This document shows positions 20,446-31,517 of a stretch of 64,000 nucleotides of DNA, piece by piece (positions within the stretch are counted from its first letter, which is position 1; each line of letters opens with the position of its first letter). Origin of the DNA: Prorocentrum cordatum (lineage: Eukaryota > Sar > Dinophyceae > Prorocentrales > Prorocentraceae); assembly GCA_963575745.1 (NCBI GenBank), contig CAUYUJ010004570.1, positions 241,764 through 305,763 on the forward strand, read 5' to 3'. A program made the position numbers and the translations under genes. The notes under the pieces are model-generated. The model was not told the origin of the DNA. It saw only the letters and a list, made by a program, of their open reading frames with translations, and searched no databases.

Positions 20446-21180
20446 ATAGGGATAGGAGCGCGATAGGAGTGGAGTGGCGTAGAGTAGGTTTGGGTGCGGT
20501 AGGGTAGGGCTGGGTGGATTGCAGAGTGGAGTCGGAAAGAGAAGGGTAGAGTAGAGTAGGGTAGAGTCGAGTAGAGTAGAGTAGAGTAGAGTAGAGTAGA
20601 ATCGAGTAGAGTGAAGTAGAGTAGAGATGAATAGAAAAGAGTATAATCGAGTAGAGTAGGGTAGAAACGTGTAGAGCAAAGTAGCGCAGAGCAGGGCAGA
20701 GGAAGACAGATTAGAGCGGAGTGGAGCAGGAGAAGGAATAGGAGTAGAGTAGGAGTACAGTAGAGTACAGCATAGTAGAGCAGACTAGACTGAACTAGAC
20801 TAGACTTGATTTGAGTAGGCAAGGGTAGGTAGGATAGGGTAGGGTAGGGCAGAATGGAATAGAGCAGGGTAAAGTAGAGTAGAGCAGCGCGGAGCAGAGG
20901 AAGGTAGATTAGAGTGGCTTGGGATAGGAATAGTGCAGGGTAGGAATCCAATAGAATACAGCGTAATAGAGCAGAGCAGTCTGGACTAGACTAGGCTTGA
21001 GTGCGTTAGAGTAAACAGGATAGGCTAAGGTGGGGCAGGGTAGAGTAGAGCACAATTGAATAGAGAAGTCCAGGGTTGATGGTAGATCAATATGGTAAAA
21101 TCGAATAAAGTAGCATAGGGCAGGAGTGGAGCGAAGTGAAGTATAGCAGAGTAAAAGAGGAAAGAGCAGACCAATCCAGC
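20446..21180. repeat. GTAGA pentamer array, decaying rightwards
   Basis: The plus strand is made of GTAGA and GTAGG pentamers, near-perfect at 20530-20680 and increasingly degenerate to about 21180. The complementary strand encodes Leu-Tyr-Ser-Thr repeats that are not protein. Confidence 0.9.
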
Positions 21181-21256
21181 CCAGACCAATTTAGCTTGGG
21201 TCCATCCAGTCCAAAACAAGTGAGCACACGCCAGACCAGTCCAGCGCAATGAAACA

Positions 21257-21372
21257 ACGCCTCTCGCACGCGGAATACCGCGTGAGCGAGGGCTGCAAAG
21301 TGACTAACTCCCTCTCGTGCACGGGTTGCCCCGTGGATGAGGGATACAATGAGACTGAATCTTCCTCACACG
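21257..21372. repeat. 51-bp tandem repeat, about 2.3 units
   Basis: Units begin at 21259 (CCTCTCGCACG), 21311 (CCTCTCGTGCACG) and 21362 (TTCCTCACACGC). Each has a short palindromic core (for example CACGCGGAATACCGCGTG). Confidence 0.7.
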
Positions 21373-21589
21373 CAAATCAAATTGTCGCGCGGAGGAAGAC
21401 TGCGCAATGTTTATTTTTTAATGTTTTCAACAAAACAAAAAAAACTCGCACACGCATTTGCCCAAACCGGCAATGTGACCCCCCCCCCTTGCCGAGCGCG
21501 ACCCCGGACCGAACGCACCACGGGGGAGCGGAAGGCTCCTAAACTAGCCAAGAAGCTACCAAAACGCTCCCCAAACGATCCCAAGGGAC

Positions 21590-22040
21590 CACGATTCGCC
21601 GACATATCGCCCCTGGACGCCCACGATTGCCCCCAGGCGGCCCCCGAAGCTGCCAAGACGCCCCAAAAGGGCCCCCAAGATGCGCCCCAAGAAGGCCCCA
21701 AGAAACAAAAACCGGCCCACCCCCTTCAAAAAACAATGCGTTTTGGCGCACGCTCGCCCACTCGGCTTTCACAACGTCCAAAACGAGCCAAAAAACCAAC
21801 AAGATCGCCCCCTGACGGCCAAAGGGGCCCCCACGAAGCCCCCAAGACAGCCCAAGAGGGCCCCCAGACGGCTCCAAGACGCCCAGAAGGTACTCCCTCG
21901 AACCTTCGGCCCCAAGACGCCCCCAGCCCCTGCTCCAAGAACACCCCAAAAGGCCCTGAGGGACCTCCAAGAAAACCTCAGAAGTCTCCAAGAAGCCCCA
22001 AGGAAGTCCCCAAGAGGACCAAAACTACCTGCAAGACGAC
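21590..22040 (-). repeat. GGCC-AAGA minisatellite block with AT-rich island
   Basis: On the plus strand GGCCCCCAAGACGC-type words repeat at 10-24 bp. At 21716-21800 the repeat is broken by an AT-richer island (contains CAAAAAACAATGCG, AACGTCCAAAACGAGCC). Comparable islands sit in the other blocks of this family, always in the same orientation relative to the minisatellite. Pro-Lys-Arg-rich frames are artefacts. Confidence 0.8.
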
Positions 22041-22691
22041 CCCGTCAGGCCTCCCACGAGATCCCATCAACCATCCGCGCGGCCGCATACCCGCAACCCA
22101 AGCAAGGCGGCGGGGTGCGCCGCGCGCCATTCGAGAACCATTCGCCCGGTTTCTGGACCGACGCTTGCCGTCTATGAGCGCGGGTGCTCGCAGGTATTTC
22201 CCCATGCCTGCACGGCGAACACTTCGAGAGTCAGCCATGGAAAAACGCACTGACCACGCAGCATCCCTCCACCATCTAACAGTGCCCCCGCCTCCAGAGC
22301 GCTCCGAAGAGACCCCGCGAAGCACCCCTCATATTCTGACCCCTACCAAGCCGGTTTGCACCGACCGCCATGGCAAATTGCACGGTCCAGAAACCTGCAC
22401 AGGGTCTCGAAATCCAGGGCGACGCACGCGCACGCTGTCCGAAGTGTCGGACATCTTTCCGAAAGGCCACCAGAGACAGGAGTAGACGCCTCCAAACGAA
22501 ATCGCCACTCCTCCTTCTCCTCCTCATCCGATGACCCTCCCCCGCCTCTCCCCCATCCTCGCCCGCCTCCTCTTCCTCCTCTTTCGCTTTCTCCTGCTTG
22601 GTTTCCTCCTTCACAAGCTTCGTCCTCCCTCTCGCCCCCACCCCCGTCGGTCGCACTTCTACGGGTCGTGGCACCGGCGCTCGCACGGGCA
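22041..22691. other. No gene recognised
   Basis: Unique DNA between the minisatellite and Helitron fragment A. A minus frame at 22276-22710 could be a decayed extension of the Helitron protein, but I see no motif. A CTC/CCT-rich stretch lies at 22510-22600. Confidence 0.4.
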
Positions 22692-23700
22692 TCAGTTGCA
22701 CGCCTTGCATGTCAGGGTGCCCTTCTTTTCGTCGCGCGCAACATGGCTACTGTCCACGGAGAAAGCCGACTTCGGCAATTTGCGCAAGCACTTGCCGCTG
22801 CAGCGATAGCCCTGCCAGCTGCGCGCCGTAAACCCGTCGGCAATGCACTCTGCGCATGCAACTCTACTTTTCCTCGTGAAATGTGCACTCTCCTGTTCGT
22901 CGCTGACGAGCTGTTGCCCGGCGAATTCCTCCGCGCGCGCTGCGCGCGTCAGCAGCCGCTTCAACCGCTTCAACTAATCGGCGACGGCTTTCGCAATGAT
23001 GCCCCGCTTGGCACGCCTTCCGCGCACCGCTCCGTTTCTCTCCCGCTTCCGATGACGTTGAATTTGCCCCCCCCCCCCCCCCCCCCCCCCCTCAATGTTT
23101 CGCGTCCGAGAAGGCTCCCCCGCGCGCCGCGCGCGTCAGCGGCTTCGCTTCTGCGTCGGCTTTCCGCCTCAAACTTGCCGCTCGGCAGTTGGCTCGCACC
23201 ACCGCGACTTCCCGCTCAAAGGCGCACTTCTGGCAAAGCCCCCCCCCCCCTGCTGCATCGCGCTTCTTCTGCGCTTCCGACGTCGCCGCCGACCCTCGAA
23301 AACCGACGAGCACGCGGCGTTCGAACGCCGCACTGCGCCGACGCCGTCGTCCCACTTTGGATTGCCCATGCGCGACTTCCCCCTGGCTTTCACGCGTGCA
23401 CTTCGTGCAATACATGGTCCGAACCCTGCCGCCCCCCTCAGCCTCGCCCGTTACACCTCCGCCGATATCGCCGACTGCCCGCCTTCGCCCCTCCCCCATC
23501 CGCTTTGCTTTGCCCACCCGTCGCACGTCTTGCGCCACTCCCCACCCTTGCTCGTCATTTCTGCCGCGCATAATGTAGACATTGCTGGCCTTTCTTCCCC
23601 TTGAAACTCGTACTTCACAAAAGCCTCGACAAGCAGTCTCCGCCGGCACCGCTCGCAGCGGTCTCGCGGCATCAATTGCGCCTCCCAGTCGCCCCCAATT
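22692..23700 (-). pseudogene. Helitron A Cys-rich C-terminal tail
   Basis: Several minus frames hold Cys-pair motifs spaced like zinc-binding repeats: CAECIADGF, YRCSGKCLRKL and TCKACN at 22692-22830, YCTKCTRESQG and CQKCAFEREV at 23180-23420, and CERCRRRLLVEAF with KYEFQG at 23570-23660. Repeated Cys-x2-Cys units of this kind are, from memory, typical of the C-terminal ends of protist Helitron helicases. The reading frame changes at least three times, and a C25 homopolymer (23067-23091) sits between two of the Cys blocks. Role in the intact element unknown; nucleic-acid binding is my inference. Confidence 0.6.
23067..23091. repeat. C25 homopolymer
   Basis: Uninterrupted run of 25 C on the plus strand inside the Helitron A tail; probably a mutational expansion or a length-uncertain assembly site. 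Confidence 0.9.
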
Positions 23701-24583
23701 CACGCGCCCCCCTCGGAGAACCTGCAACAGCTTCTGCGCGCCAGCCTTCTCACCTTCGTTGCACGGATTCCTTTAAAAGGCCAGAAGATCAAAAGGTTCT
23801 CTCGCCCGCGCACGCGCGCGATGGCAACGGAACTGGACATCCAACTCACGCCGCGCCCTCTCTCGAGGTCCGCCATCACTGCCCCCGCGGTTCCGCCTTG
23901 CGCTGAGTGCGCCGTCACTGCCAACGCTGGGGCGATCATAAACTGGGTGCGATTTTCACTCAATGCTGGATGCTTCCGATACCCGCCCAAAAACCACCGC
24001 CGCCCATTCGATGGGAAAATCTGATACAGACCCGGCCCCCAGCCTGGCAGGCGCCAGTCCTTCGCATGAACATCAAACACAATCACTCTCGGCGAGTGCA
24101 ACAATATTTCCTCGTCTTCATCTCCCAAGACCTCGTCCTCGCGCAACGCCCATCCTTGGATTGTTGCCGCGCGCCCCCGCAGAAGCTGCTTCTTCGACCG
24201 ACCCAAGTGATCTGCCAAAGCCACGGGCATCCCCTTCGCCAGCGGTGGCAACCCAGGCAAACTAGCGCACTCCATGTCGTGGTACCCCAGCCACCGTACT
24301 TTGTCCTCCACCGTGCACGGCCGCCTCTGTTGCCCCCCATGGCACGAGCGGTCTCTGGCTGCGACCTACAGCAGCTGTTCTCCTCGCTCTTTTGCCCACT
24401 TCGCAGATCTCTGCTTCCCGACGTGGCAACGAATGTCCTGACTCGCATAGATGGCGACGGCGTCGAGGAATTTCTCCTCGCGAAACCGCGCGTCTTCCGG
24501 CGACGCGGCGACGATTTGCGCGTTTCCGCGCGCAGTGCACCGTTCACCCGCGACCCCGAGACATCAACCGGTCTGCCACGCAA
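23700..24583 (-). pseudogene. Helitron A helicase, C-terminal lobe
   Basis: The 203-codon frame at 23700-24311 carries ALAVTAHSAQGGTAGAVMAD (about 23870-23930) and SSVAIARVRGRENLLIFWPF (about 23780-23840). These fit the last two motifs of PIF1-like Helitron helicases, where 'aHkaQG.T' and 'yVaLSRvr..e.l.i.rpF' are expected. Upstream (24083-24583), in other frames, are a decayed linker and DIRCHVGKQRS-like sequence. It lies directly downstream of the ATPase core at 24690-25364 in the same orientation, separated by frameshifts. It is too broken to be translated as one product. Confidence 0.65.
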
Positions 24584-24689
24584 AAAGTTGCGCGCGCGCG
24601 TTCAGAAAGCGCTCCTGGGCGAAACTCGCCCTGCACTGAAAGAAACCGATCGTCGTGGTCCTCCACATGCTTGCACTCCGTCATTTCTG

Positions 24690-25364
24690 TCATTCCCTGC
24701 ACTGCCCCTTTGCCTCCTGCCCAAAGGATATAGCGGCACCCGGCGCGCACTTCCTCGCGTCCTTCAAATGCGACGTGGACAGCGCGTTAATAGCCGTCCC
24801 CGACGGTGGCTCCATTTGATAGAAATCTCCGCAATACAACACATTCAAGCCCCCAAAGGGTCTGTCCACACCGTCTCCATCTACCTTCGCGTCACATGCG
24901 GCTGACCTGCACGAACGCAAGTGCGAGTCGAGCTCCGCCAAAAAGATCTCGCTGACCATGTTCACCTCGTCCACTATCAATCACTTCCACTGCGACATTC
25001 TCTGGGCGGCCATTTGCTTTTTCGTTTTCTCGTTGGGCTCTGGGCCCCCATCGCCCCGCGCATGTTGCCCCTTCGTTTTATTCACACCGACCCCACATGC
25101 ACTATGGATCGCATTCCCGTCGAGCGCAGGTGCGTTTGCGGCCTGCGAAGCTGCCATCTGGAAGTCCACGCCGCGCGCCCACCCCATCTCTTTCTCAAAC
25201 AGCTCCTTCCGGATCTTCTCCACGACGAAGCTCCCCCCGGCCCCCGGGCCACCATGCACCGCCCACGCGAGGGGCTGCACGTCCGACCCCATCCTGCCCG
25301 ACCTCTTGCCCCTCGCGGAACCCGCGAACTCTCGCGCCAACACTCGGTCTGTCACCTTCTCCAC
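24690..25364 (-). pseudogene. Helitron A helicase, ATPase core
   Basis: Two abutting minus frames. The first (24981-25364) has VHGGPGAGGSFVVEKIRKEL at about 25205-25258, the Walker A motif with the catalytic Lys replaced by Gly. Next come RGVDFQMAASQAANAPALDG and NAIHSACGVG (motif Ia region), and it ends QRMSQWK. The second (24690-24980) begins with MIVDEVNMVSEIFLAELDSH (Walker B DE intact) and goes on to GGLNVLYCGDFYQMEPPSG, the GDxxQLpP motif with Tyr for Leu. An intact protein would be a 5'-3' DNA helicase unwinding the element during rolling-circle transposition. Loss of the Walker A lysine alone should abolish ATP hydrolysis. Confidence 0.75.
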
Positions 25365-26277
25365 GACACTACGCTAACCCGCGCTGAAACCGCCATCCGC
25401 AAGCCCGTTTCTCCACTTCCGCGCGCTGGACGCCGCCGCCTTCTCCTCCCCACCACCTCTGGGGTGCCGTCCACTTCGCCCGCGCAACTGCCTTCCGCGG
25501 ATCTCTGCGCAGCGGCCACCGCCTGCGCTCTCTGCAACGCCCCGTCCGCCCACTTCAACATGCCGTCACCTCCGCGCGTCTTGCGCTTTTCACTCTTCCG
25601 ACTCATTCCCTCGCCCCATACGGGGTCGACCCGTGCTGTGGCCCCCCGACGTTTCTCTCTTTCGCATTCCACAACTGCGCTCGTCCGCCTGTCCTCTTTC
25701 TCCACGGACGCACCCCCCACGTGAGTTTTCCGCCTTGTCGCCGAATTGACAACTCTCGGGTCCAGCTCTTCGTCGCTGCACAGTTCGCCCTCATTCTTCA
25801 CGAGGCCTTCGTCCGTGACTGGTCGCAGGTCCACAACGCCCATGTAGTTCTGCACGTGCCTCGTCGTCTCCGCGCATGGCACGCCTTTCAACTACTCCAA
25901 CGAAGCCCCCGCGCCCACGACCCATGCGCTCCGCGGAAATCCCGCGGGCGCAGCACTCCATTGTCGACGTCGCCACGCAGCGCGAACGCCCGAAAATGTA
26001 CCATCAGCAGGAGCCCGCTCCTATCTTCCTCCCCCGCCCCGCGCTTCGGCTGCGGCGCCCCATGGAAACTCGGGTTCCTCGGGCGCTCGTTCCCAACCAA
26101 CACCCACGCGTGCCTGAGATGACCCATCTCAGGAACATCAGGGAGCGGACTCACGAAAAACTCCCACCTCCCTTCTCCCTTCAAAAAATTCAACTCTACC
26201 CCTCCCCTCCTCCCCCCGGAGTTAACGGTGCACCTTGTCGCACTGCAGTTCACATATGATTGTGCGCGCTCGCACAT
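25352..26277 (-). pseudogene. Helitron A, region N-terminal to the helicase
   Basis: Frames 25888-26277 and 25352-25891 match fragment B in order: PDVPEMGHLRHAWVLVGNER, PRNPSFHGAPQPKRGAGEED, VQNYMGVVDLRPVTDE and CSDEELDPRVVNSATRRKTH all have close counterparts at 39.9-40.5 kb. One frameshift separates the two frames near 25890. Function of this linker is unknown. Similarity ends at about 26215, followed by 40 bp of G-rich unassigned DNA and then the 12-bp inverted-repeat end at 26254. Confidence 0.7.
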
Positions 26278-26295
26278 CCGAAATATGAGTTCATG

Positions 26296-26601
26296 CTATC
26301 CCAGCCAGTCCGGCATCGCCCCCCCACCCCCACCATTCTCTGCAGAAAATACTACGCGCACGCCCGCACATCCAAAATCATAAGTTTCCGAAAATCCCAT
26401 AAAAAAAACGAGACGAAGTGTGGTGCCGGCGCCTGGTTTGAGGCACTGCAAGCAGTGCTTCGACTCGTCGTAGTGCTCAAATCCTGGGAGGGATCTAGGC
26501 ACAGATGCTGATCCAGGCGGCAGTGTTAAAGCGCACCACACGTTCCTGTTCACGGTTGCTTCAGCAAGTTCCTGATAGGTAGGTCCCTTCAGGAATGCCA
26601 T
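26296..26601 (-). pseudogene. Retroelement reverse transcriptase, truncated start
   Basis: The frame begins MAFLKGPTYQELAEATVNRN, followed by LTLPPGSASVPRSLPGFEHY and CLQCLKPGAGT. This resembles the N-terminal part of the RVT_2 (Copia) reverse transcriptase, where 'aFLkG' and '..lkkalYGlk.apR' are expected. After KPGAGT the match continues only weakly (RLVFFMGFSETYDFGCAG) and ends by about 26330. The catalytic YxDD region and RNase H are absent, because the retroelement stops here next to the Helitron A fragment. Confidence 0.65.
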
Positions 26602-26826
26602 GAAGATGTCAAGGGCAACAATGATCCATTGATTATTGCACGCTGCCGCGCACGCGAGTAGTCTCTAACTTGACCGCCGCGCCGCCACTGAGAAAGTCCC
26701 CGCACCGATTGCTTCGAGGTCCATAAAAACCCGAAGTACAAGGCGCAATCCAATTGTCCGCTCCATCTAGCCCTTCTCGTTCTTGACGAACTTCCTCTTA
26801 TATAAGTATATCGAAGTCATGATGCT

Positions 26827-27884
26827 TCACGCCTTTGACATATCGCGCATGTTTAAACACTCGCTGTCAAACCATGCATTGAGTTCAGTGTGTAGGGCCC
26901 GGACGTCGGCCTTCGCGAGGAGGTCGTCCTCCTTGACGATCACAGCTCGTTCATGGGCAGCGGTCACACATACTCGCATAGTGGTCACACGGTCGAAGTT
27001 CAATATATTGCGTTGTCCGGATAGGACTACCTTTGACACGTCTGCAATGAAGCAGCGTTCTAAATATTGCCCGTGCTCGTCAACGTCCAATCAGCGTGTG
27101 TGTCGCATTCGTCCGCGGAGCACAGCGGGGCATGAAATGTCTCCGTGGTGTCGATATCACGTGGGTTACCCCACGTAGGCAGGTACCCCCGCTGTTCTTC
27201 AGCTACAGTGACCAGCACACTACTGTCCGTGATCATCTGCGCGGGTACAGTGTAGAGGTCGTCTTTTGGAGTTGCCTCCAGTAGCTCTCTTTCCTCCTGC
27301 AGTTCTGTGTACCACACATCCGAAACATGTGCCTCAAGGTTCGCATCTGGTTCCCCAAAAATAATAGGAAGCCGTCCGTGCTCCTGTGGTGGCTCGGCTT
27401 CCGGAGCTTCTCTGGCGTCGCTGTCTTGCGCTGGTGCGTCAGCCAGTTCTTCACAATTCGCCATGGCTCGAGGTATAGTGGACTTTAGGCATCGGAGGAT
27501 CCTCGAATGTGCTGATCCAGTTATCTTGTATATATGTTCAACGGCAGTACCTTCGGTTGTGCAATAGTGGAAGCCTGGATTCACGTCGTTGTCATAGTGC
27601 GCCAGCGTACAACTGCCAGCAGAAGCCACCGGAAGTAGCACGTGAATACTGCGAGCTAACCTGACGGAGAGTACGCTCTCGATGCGAACAAAGTTCCTGA
27701 TGAGGCATTGAAGAGCTAAGTGCACTCTAGGAGATAAGCGGCTCGCACTTGTCATCTGGCGCATTCCCTTTTTGGTCGGGCTATAGCCACATGTCACAGC
27801 AGGTCGCCACGCAGGTAGACTGGCTACGAATGTCAAGGCAGTCCGTAGTGCAGTGTTGTCTGAGCCAATTGCCCGAGCGATCAA
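26827..27884 (-). pseudogene. Retroelement region between integrase and RT
   Basis: The best frame (27060-27884, 274 codons) has a positively charged start, then VHLALQCLIRNFVRIESVLS, CTLAHYDNDVNPGFHYCTTE, HSRILRCLKSTIPRAMANCE and an acidic, Pro/Glu-rich stretch. A short second frame (26827-27090) adds YLERCFIADVSKVVLSGQRN. By position it is the integrase-RT connector of the polyprotein. No catalytic motif is visible. Frames are interrupted at about 27060. Confidence 0.45.
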
Positions 27885-27889
27885 AGCTT

Positions 27890-28123
27890 CGACGTATTAT
27901 TAATGTCGTGCGTCGCCGCGCTGGACTTGTACATCGCGGTTCCCCACTCTGATGATGACTTGACCCCTGTCGGGATCATTTCGCACGACCATGAAAGAGC
28001 CATTCCAGCCTCCCCAGTCGTCCTTTGTAGTAACGGGACGATGATAGCCAACCAGATTTCCTTCGTCATAGTAATGCTGACCCGTGATAATGGTCTTGGT
28101 CCGTAGTGCAGGATTGGCTTTGG
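27890..28123 (-). pseudogene. Retroelement connector with chromodomain-like residues
   Basis: Minus frames at 27881-28274 hold RTKTIITGQHYYDEGNLVGY, HRPVTTKDDWGGWNGSFMVV and RNDPDRGQVIIRVGNRDVQV. These look like the beta-strand-rich C-terminal part of a Copia integrase ('G..V.y.r......w.Gp..vi......v.vr.g...'). Confidence 0.5.
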
Positions 28124-28405
28124 CTACTGCAGTGGCTTCAGTGATAGCCTCAATGCTTCCCCGGCGGACAGTCTGTGCTCGCGAGTGGTCGGATGTTTCT
28201 GCCTGCTGTTCATGGTCCAGAAAAGGCAAGCGCCGAGTAGCATCGCTGGATGCCGTCCAAACGATACGTTGCATGGAGAAACCTCATTGTAAAGGGTAAA
28301 CGCGCTGGCGGCAAATAAGGCTTCATGCAGTAGACGTGCAAACACAAGAAGTATGTCTAGCCTGTTGAGTTCGGCTTCCACGACGTGAAGTTGGCGTCGT
28401 CGCAT
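28124..28405 (-). pseudogene. Retroelement integrase, C-terminal part of the core
   Basis: VFARLLHEALFAASAFTLYN followed by EVSPCNVSFGRHPAMLLGA is the block after the last catalytic residue of integrases, where relatives read 'a....N...p.g.sP....fGr.p..l'. It lies downstream of, and out of frame with, the piece at 28590-28877, leaving a gap of about 190 bp that should contain the rest of the catalytic core. Confidence 0.6.
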
Positions 28406-28589
28406 GCCGCTTCTGGCTGCAATTGTCGTAGCGTGCTGTCCGCGCGCACGTGTCCTCAGCTCAACGCCCTTTGCCGTAAGGACTGCCTTCGCGGTGTCGC
28501 TGTTAAGTGCACCCTCTCCGTCGGAGCAAAACTACTTGACAGGTCCGAATTCAGCACTGATGATACGCATCTAAGATGCTGGCCATAAA

Positions 28590-28877
28590 CTAATATGGTA
28601 TCTCGGATCCAGCACCATATCGAACGCAACGATTAATTACATGAAATGTGTTGCGCTCCTGCTTGTAAAAAATTAGATCGCATTCGACTTCTTCGTTGAA
28701 CATGCCAGGTGGTGCAATACACGGAATAACGGCATGCCCTGGCGCGTCCCAAGCCCTGCACTCCGGACATATATCACAAACGCCCTTTATCAGGTTCAGC
28801 CTGACCTTTTCCAGACCAGCCTTGGTTAAGATGAAAATCATCTTAGGCAGGTGGCCCCGCAGCCGGTTCAGCGGCAT
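28590..28877 (-). pseudogene. Retroelement integrase, N-terminal part of the core
   Basis: The 95-codon frame has KGVCDICPECRAWDAPGHAV (a C-x2-C pair and a downstream His, the end of the integrase zinc-binding fold), then PGMFNEEVECDLIFYKQERN and TFHVINRCVRYGAGSEIPY. The Asp in ECDL is in the place of the first catalytic Asp of the D,D-35-E triad. An intact enzyme would insert the cDNA into the genome. The frame stops at 28590, before the second Asp can be reached. Confidence 0.65.
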
Positions 28878-29053
28878 GTATGCCTACTGTGATGTCATGG
28901 CTGCTGGCACCTGCCGTTGGCCCAGCTCTGGAGCCAGGCCTTGGCGCTCGTGGCCGCGCAATTTGTTGGGCGGCTGGTGCCTCGGATGCTGCTGCCGCCG
29001 CAGGTGGTGGTGCTGCCGGTTCGGCAGGAGCCGGAGGCTCCTGTCCGCGGTTG

Positions 29054-29493
29054 TCAGGCAGCTTCCACGGCGTGGCAAATTTGCATTTGCCAGGCGCAGG
29101 TAAGTGACCAGTTCTTCTTGCAGCTTGGGCATTCCCAACGGTACTCCTCCTTATCGTACCACCTGCAATGTTTAGGGTTTCTATGGTGCGAAGGGGAATG
29201 CATTTTGACGTTGTCCGCACATGCTGGACACCCCCATCCTCCTGAGGGTGGCCCCATGATCGACCCGTCGGGGCGCCGACGGATAGTTGGGCCATCCATG
29301 CGAATCCTCGTACGTTTGTGACGAGAACGGAAGATGAATGAGGATGATCATGAAAGGGATCACGATTCACTAAGAACACGTCATGTGCAATTTGAACTGC
29401 TTCGACGAAGAGGGACTGCATCTTCGGAGTATATTGGGCTGCCCTGGCCAGTTCTTTGTTACAACCGAGGCATGCTGATGATGGCCCGTGCAC
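29054..29493 (-). pseudogene. Retroelement zinc-binding block upstream of integrase
   Basis: Frame 29054-29299 contains WGCPACADNVKMHSPSHHRN, KHCRWYDKEEYRWECPSCKK: three Cys pairs and several His residues, consistent with a zinc-binding fold. From memory, similar 'GCPGC...C.Y....WdCPgC' blocks occur in dinoflagellate Copia-like polyproteins just ahead of the integrase. The second frame (28843-29493) carries the flanking DVFLVNRDPFHDHPHSSSVL. Role unknown. Confidence 0.5.
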
Positions 29494-29512
29494 CGTTTCC
29501 TCTCGAAGGGTC

Positions 29513-30061
29513 TCAGCAAGAGACGGCGGTTGGCCATGATCTCACTAGGTTTGCGCAGTAATCCCCATGGGGGTCACCGAGACTCTTAGTGCATTGGCCC
29601 ATGTTAGTTTTGTAGTGCCCTCGCGTTTGGCCAACGTAGTCCATGGCGGTAGTTCGTCCACCCGAGTACCCACCGGTTGTTCTCGTAAGCAAAACCGTCG
29701 GATGCCATTTTGACGTACGGCAACCCCCTCCCACAGAACTTGATGTGTGGAAGGTATTCCTTGTGGCGTTCATGCCACGTGTCGTAGCTGAGTTTAGACT
29801 TGAAGTAGGACGGCAGTCCAGTTGTTCTGCAGCTAGGTGTAGTACAACAACGTTGACGAAGCACACATCCAAGTAGTGCAGAACTGCGTCCTGGACTTCC
29901 TTGTTGCCAAGATCAACATAAGAACGTTGATCGAAGATTCCACCTAGGGATATACCTTGGCTGAAGACGAACTGCAATATTCTCCCACTGCCTCCACATA
30001 ATTCCAGCATGTCTACCTTGTTACGTCGTCCGTAACACAAGGTTGGGATTATGGAAAACAC
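29513..30061 (-). pseudogene. Retroelement 'LELCGG' block
   Basis: The 182-codon frame reads VDMLELCGGSGRILQFVFSQ, GISLGGIFDQRSYVDLGN and VQDAVLHYLDVCFVNVVVLH. The 'DllELcGGeGRisq' and 'DLg' pattern recalls the S-adenosylmethionine-binding part of a DNA methyltransferase, although no catalytic motif was seen, and I remember it as a constant block in dinoflagellate Copia-like polyproteins. A second frame (29604-29864) continues it with KSKLSYDTWHERHKEYLPHI and KFCGRGLPYVKM, so a frameshift lies near 29860. The block precedes the integrase. Its function in the element is not known to me. Confidence 0.55.
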
Positions 30062-31431
30062 GAAAACACATCGTCATGCGCATCCGCAGGGAACCCTGCT
30101 GGTCGTGTGATGATGGTTTCCTCATCGTCGTCACTGTCGGTGTCTGGGGGAACGTCGGTGTCGTAGGCACCGCACCCGAAGCCCTTCAGGCCCTCGCCGC
30201 AGTCGTCGTTACTGTCCTCCACTACTTTGGGTATCTTGCGTGGTTTGATGCCGGCTTCTTTACCTGCTGTCTGATTTCCCTTTTGCTTGATCCGGGCATC
30301 CGTTGGTAGCGCTGTCTGTTGTTGCCCAATATCGGGTGAAGTAATGTCGGGAAGTCGGGAAGAGGGGGTAGCGCGCGGCCACGATCAATCGAGGGGGGGA
30401 AGACGATCGTCATCGACGGTTGTAACCAGCCTTGGGCGCGGTCGCTGCCCCTCGCTCCCGAGCAGGACTGGCGCCGGATGCTCCCAGCACAATCGAATAC
30501 GAACGTTCGTCACACCGCTCGGTAGAGGTGCACTGTAAGTATACCTGATAGGTTGATCTTGAACTTGAATGTCCTGTATAATGGGATTGTCGCCCAGGTT
30601 CATCGTCACCCGGCGTACCACATGATCACACTGAGGGCCATTCTTAGGAGACTGGACGTAAGTCCGAGCTCTTTTGTCCACTCGCGATTGTACGCTGAGG
30701 TGTACAGCACTTGCATGATTTCTCCTGCTTTGTGGTACTCTATTTGATCAGTTAGCCTTGCAGCCATGATAACAAACGTTTGTTTCGCGATTCCGCCCTC
30801 TGGGCGCCCTGGCCATACCGATCTAGCTCATGCTCTGCGCGTTGCGCGGGTTCCCGTGCAGTTTGGCATGTGCATATCCACAGGTTGGTCGCAATGCGCA
30901 TGTAGGTGGTTGCCACCTGCAGGCAGGATCCGCTCGGCAAGCGACTTGAACAGTCGAACTTCAGACCGAAGTGGCATCATCGCATGCGCATGACCTGCAA
31001 GCCTAAATCTTTCCTAGGATCGCGCATGGGACCTAACTTCCCAAACTATACTGGGGGCCCACAAGCGCGATCGACATACGTAGAGCCCGAGCTCTGGTCA
31101 TAAGACTTTGGATTCGTCGGCACTGTGGACCCGCCCGCTTTCCAGGCAATCGCACATGCCAGTCAGCGGGCGCTGTCACCCACAGTAGTTGGTAATCTCC
31201 TGATAGTAAGCCACCCAAGTACTAGGTACCAGTAGAAGTCAGAACCTCAGCGTGTGTAAACGATCACACATGCATCCTCGACCTCGGAGTTCAGCGCAGG
31301 CTTTTCGCATATCTGCAATAACAAGGGCACGAAAATAATAATGATGAGATGAGCGTTCTTCGACTGCGGCGGCCGCACAGCCGGGCCCGCCGCTGCCCCT
31401 GGCGCGCGCATCCGGCGCCCGGGAAAAGCAC
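30062..31431 (-). pseudogene. Decayed polyprotein region, no domain recognised
   Basis: Short minus frames only. The best (30385-30681) reads RTYVQSPKNGPQCDHVVRRV, TMNLGDNPIIQDIQVQDQPI and RYTYSAPLPSGVTNVRIRLC, credible protein without a family. Another (30222-30413) is short and Pro-rich. The rest of the 1.4 kb between protease and LELCGG block holds many stops. Confidence 0.35.
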
Positions 31432-31517
31432 GCAGGTGCCCCCGCGCCAAAAGACAGCACCTCAGTGCGCGGCCTGTCTGGGCAAGCGCGAATGGCTATG
31501 GCACGCGCCTGCCCCCG

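Larger units (their letters stand above)
22692..26215 (-). mobile_element. Helitron fragment A (helicase half, truncated)
   Basis: Reading leftwards on the minus strand this holds, in order, the spacer before the helicase, the PIF1-like helicase core, its C-terminal lobe and a Cys-rich tail, spread over several frames. Its N-terminal limit (about 26215) corresponds to roughly residue 275 of the 718-codon ORF of fragment B. The Rep half is missing and the segment abuts the retroelement-bearing DNA at 26254. Protein similarity to fragment B is high but far from identity (I judge about 70 percent over 400 residues), so it is a separate copy. No Helitron ends were identified. Confidence 0.75.

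Noticed and set aside
29604-30061. A functional DNA methyltransferase (LELCGG block)
   Set aside because: Only the cofactor-site-like pattern is seen; no catalytic PC or DPPY-type motif, and the block sits inside a retroelement polyprotein.
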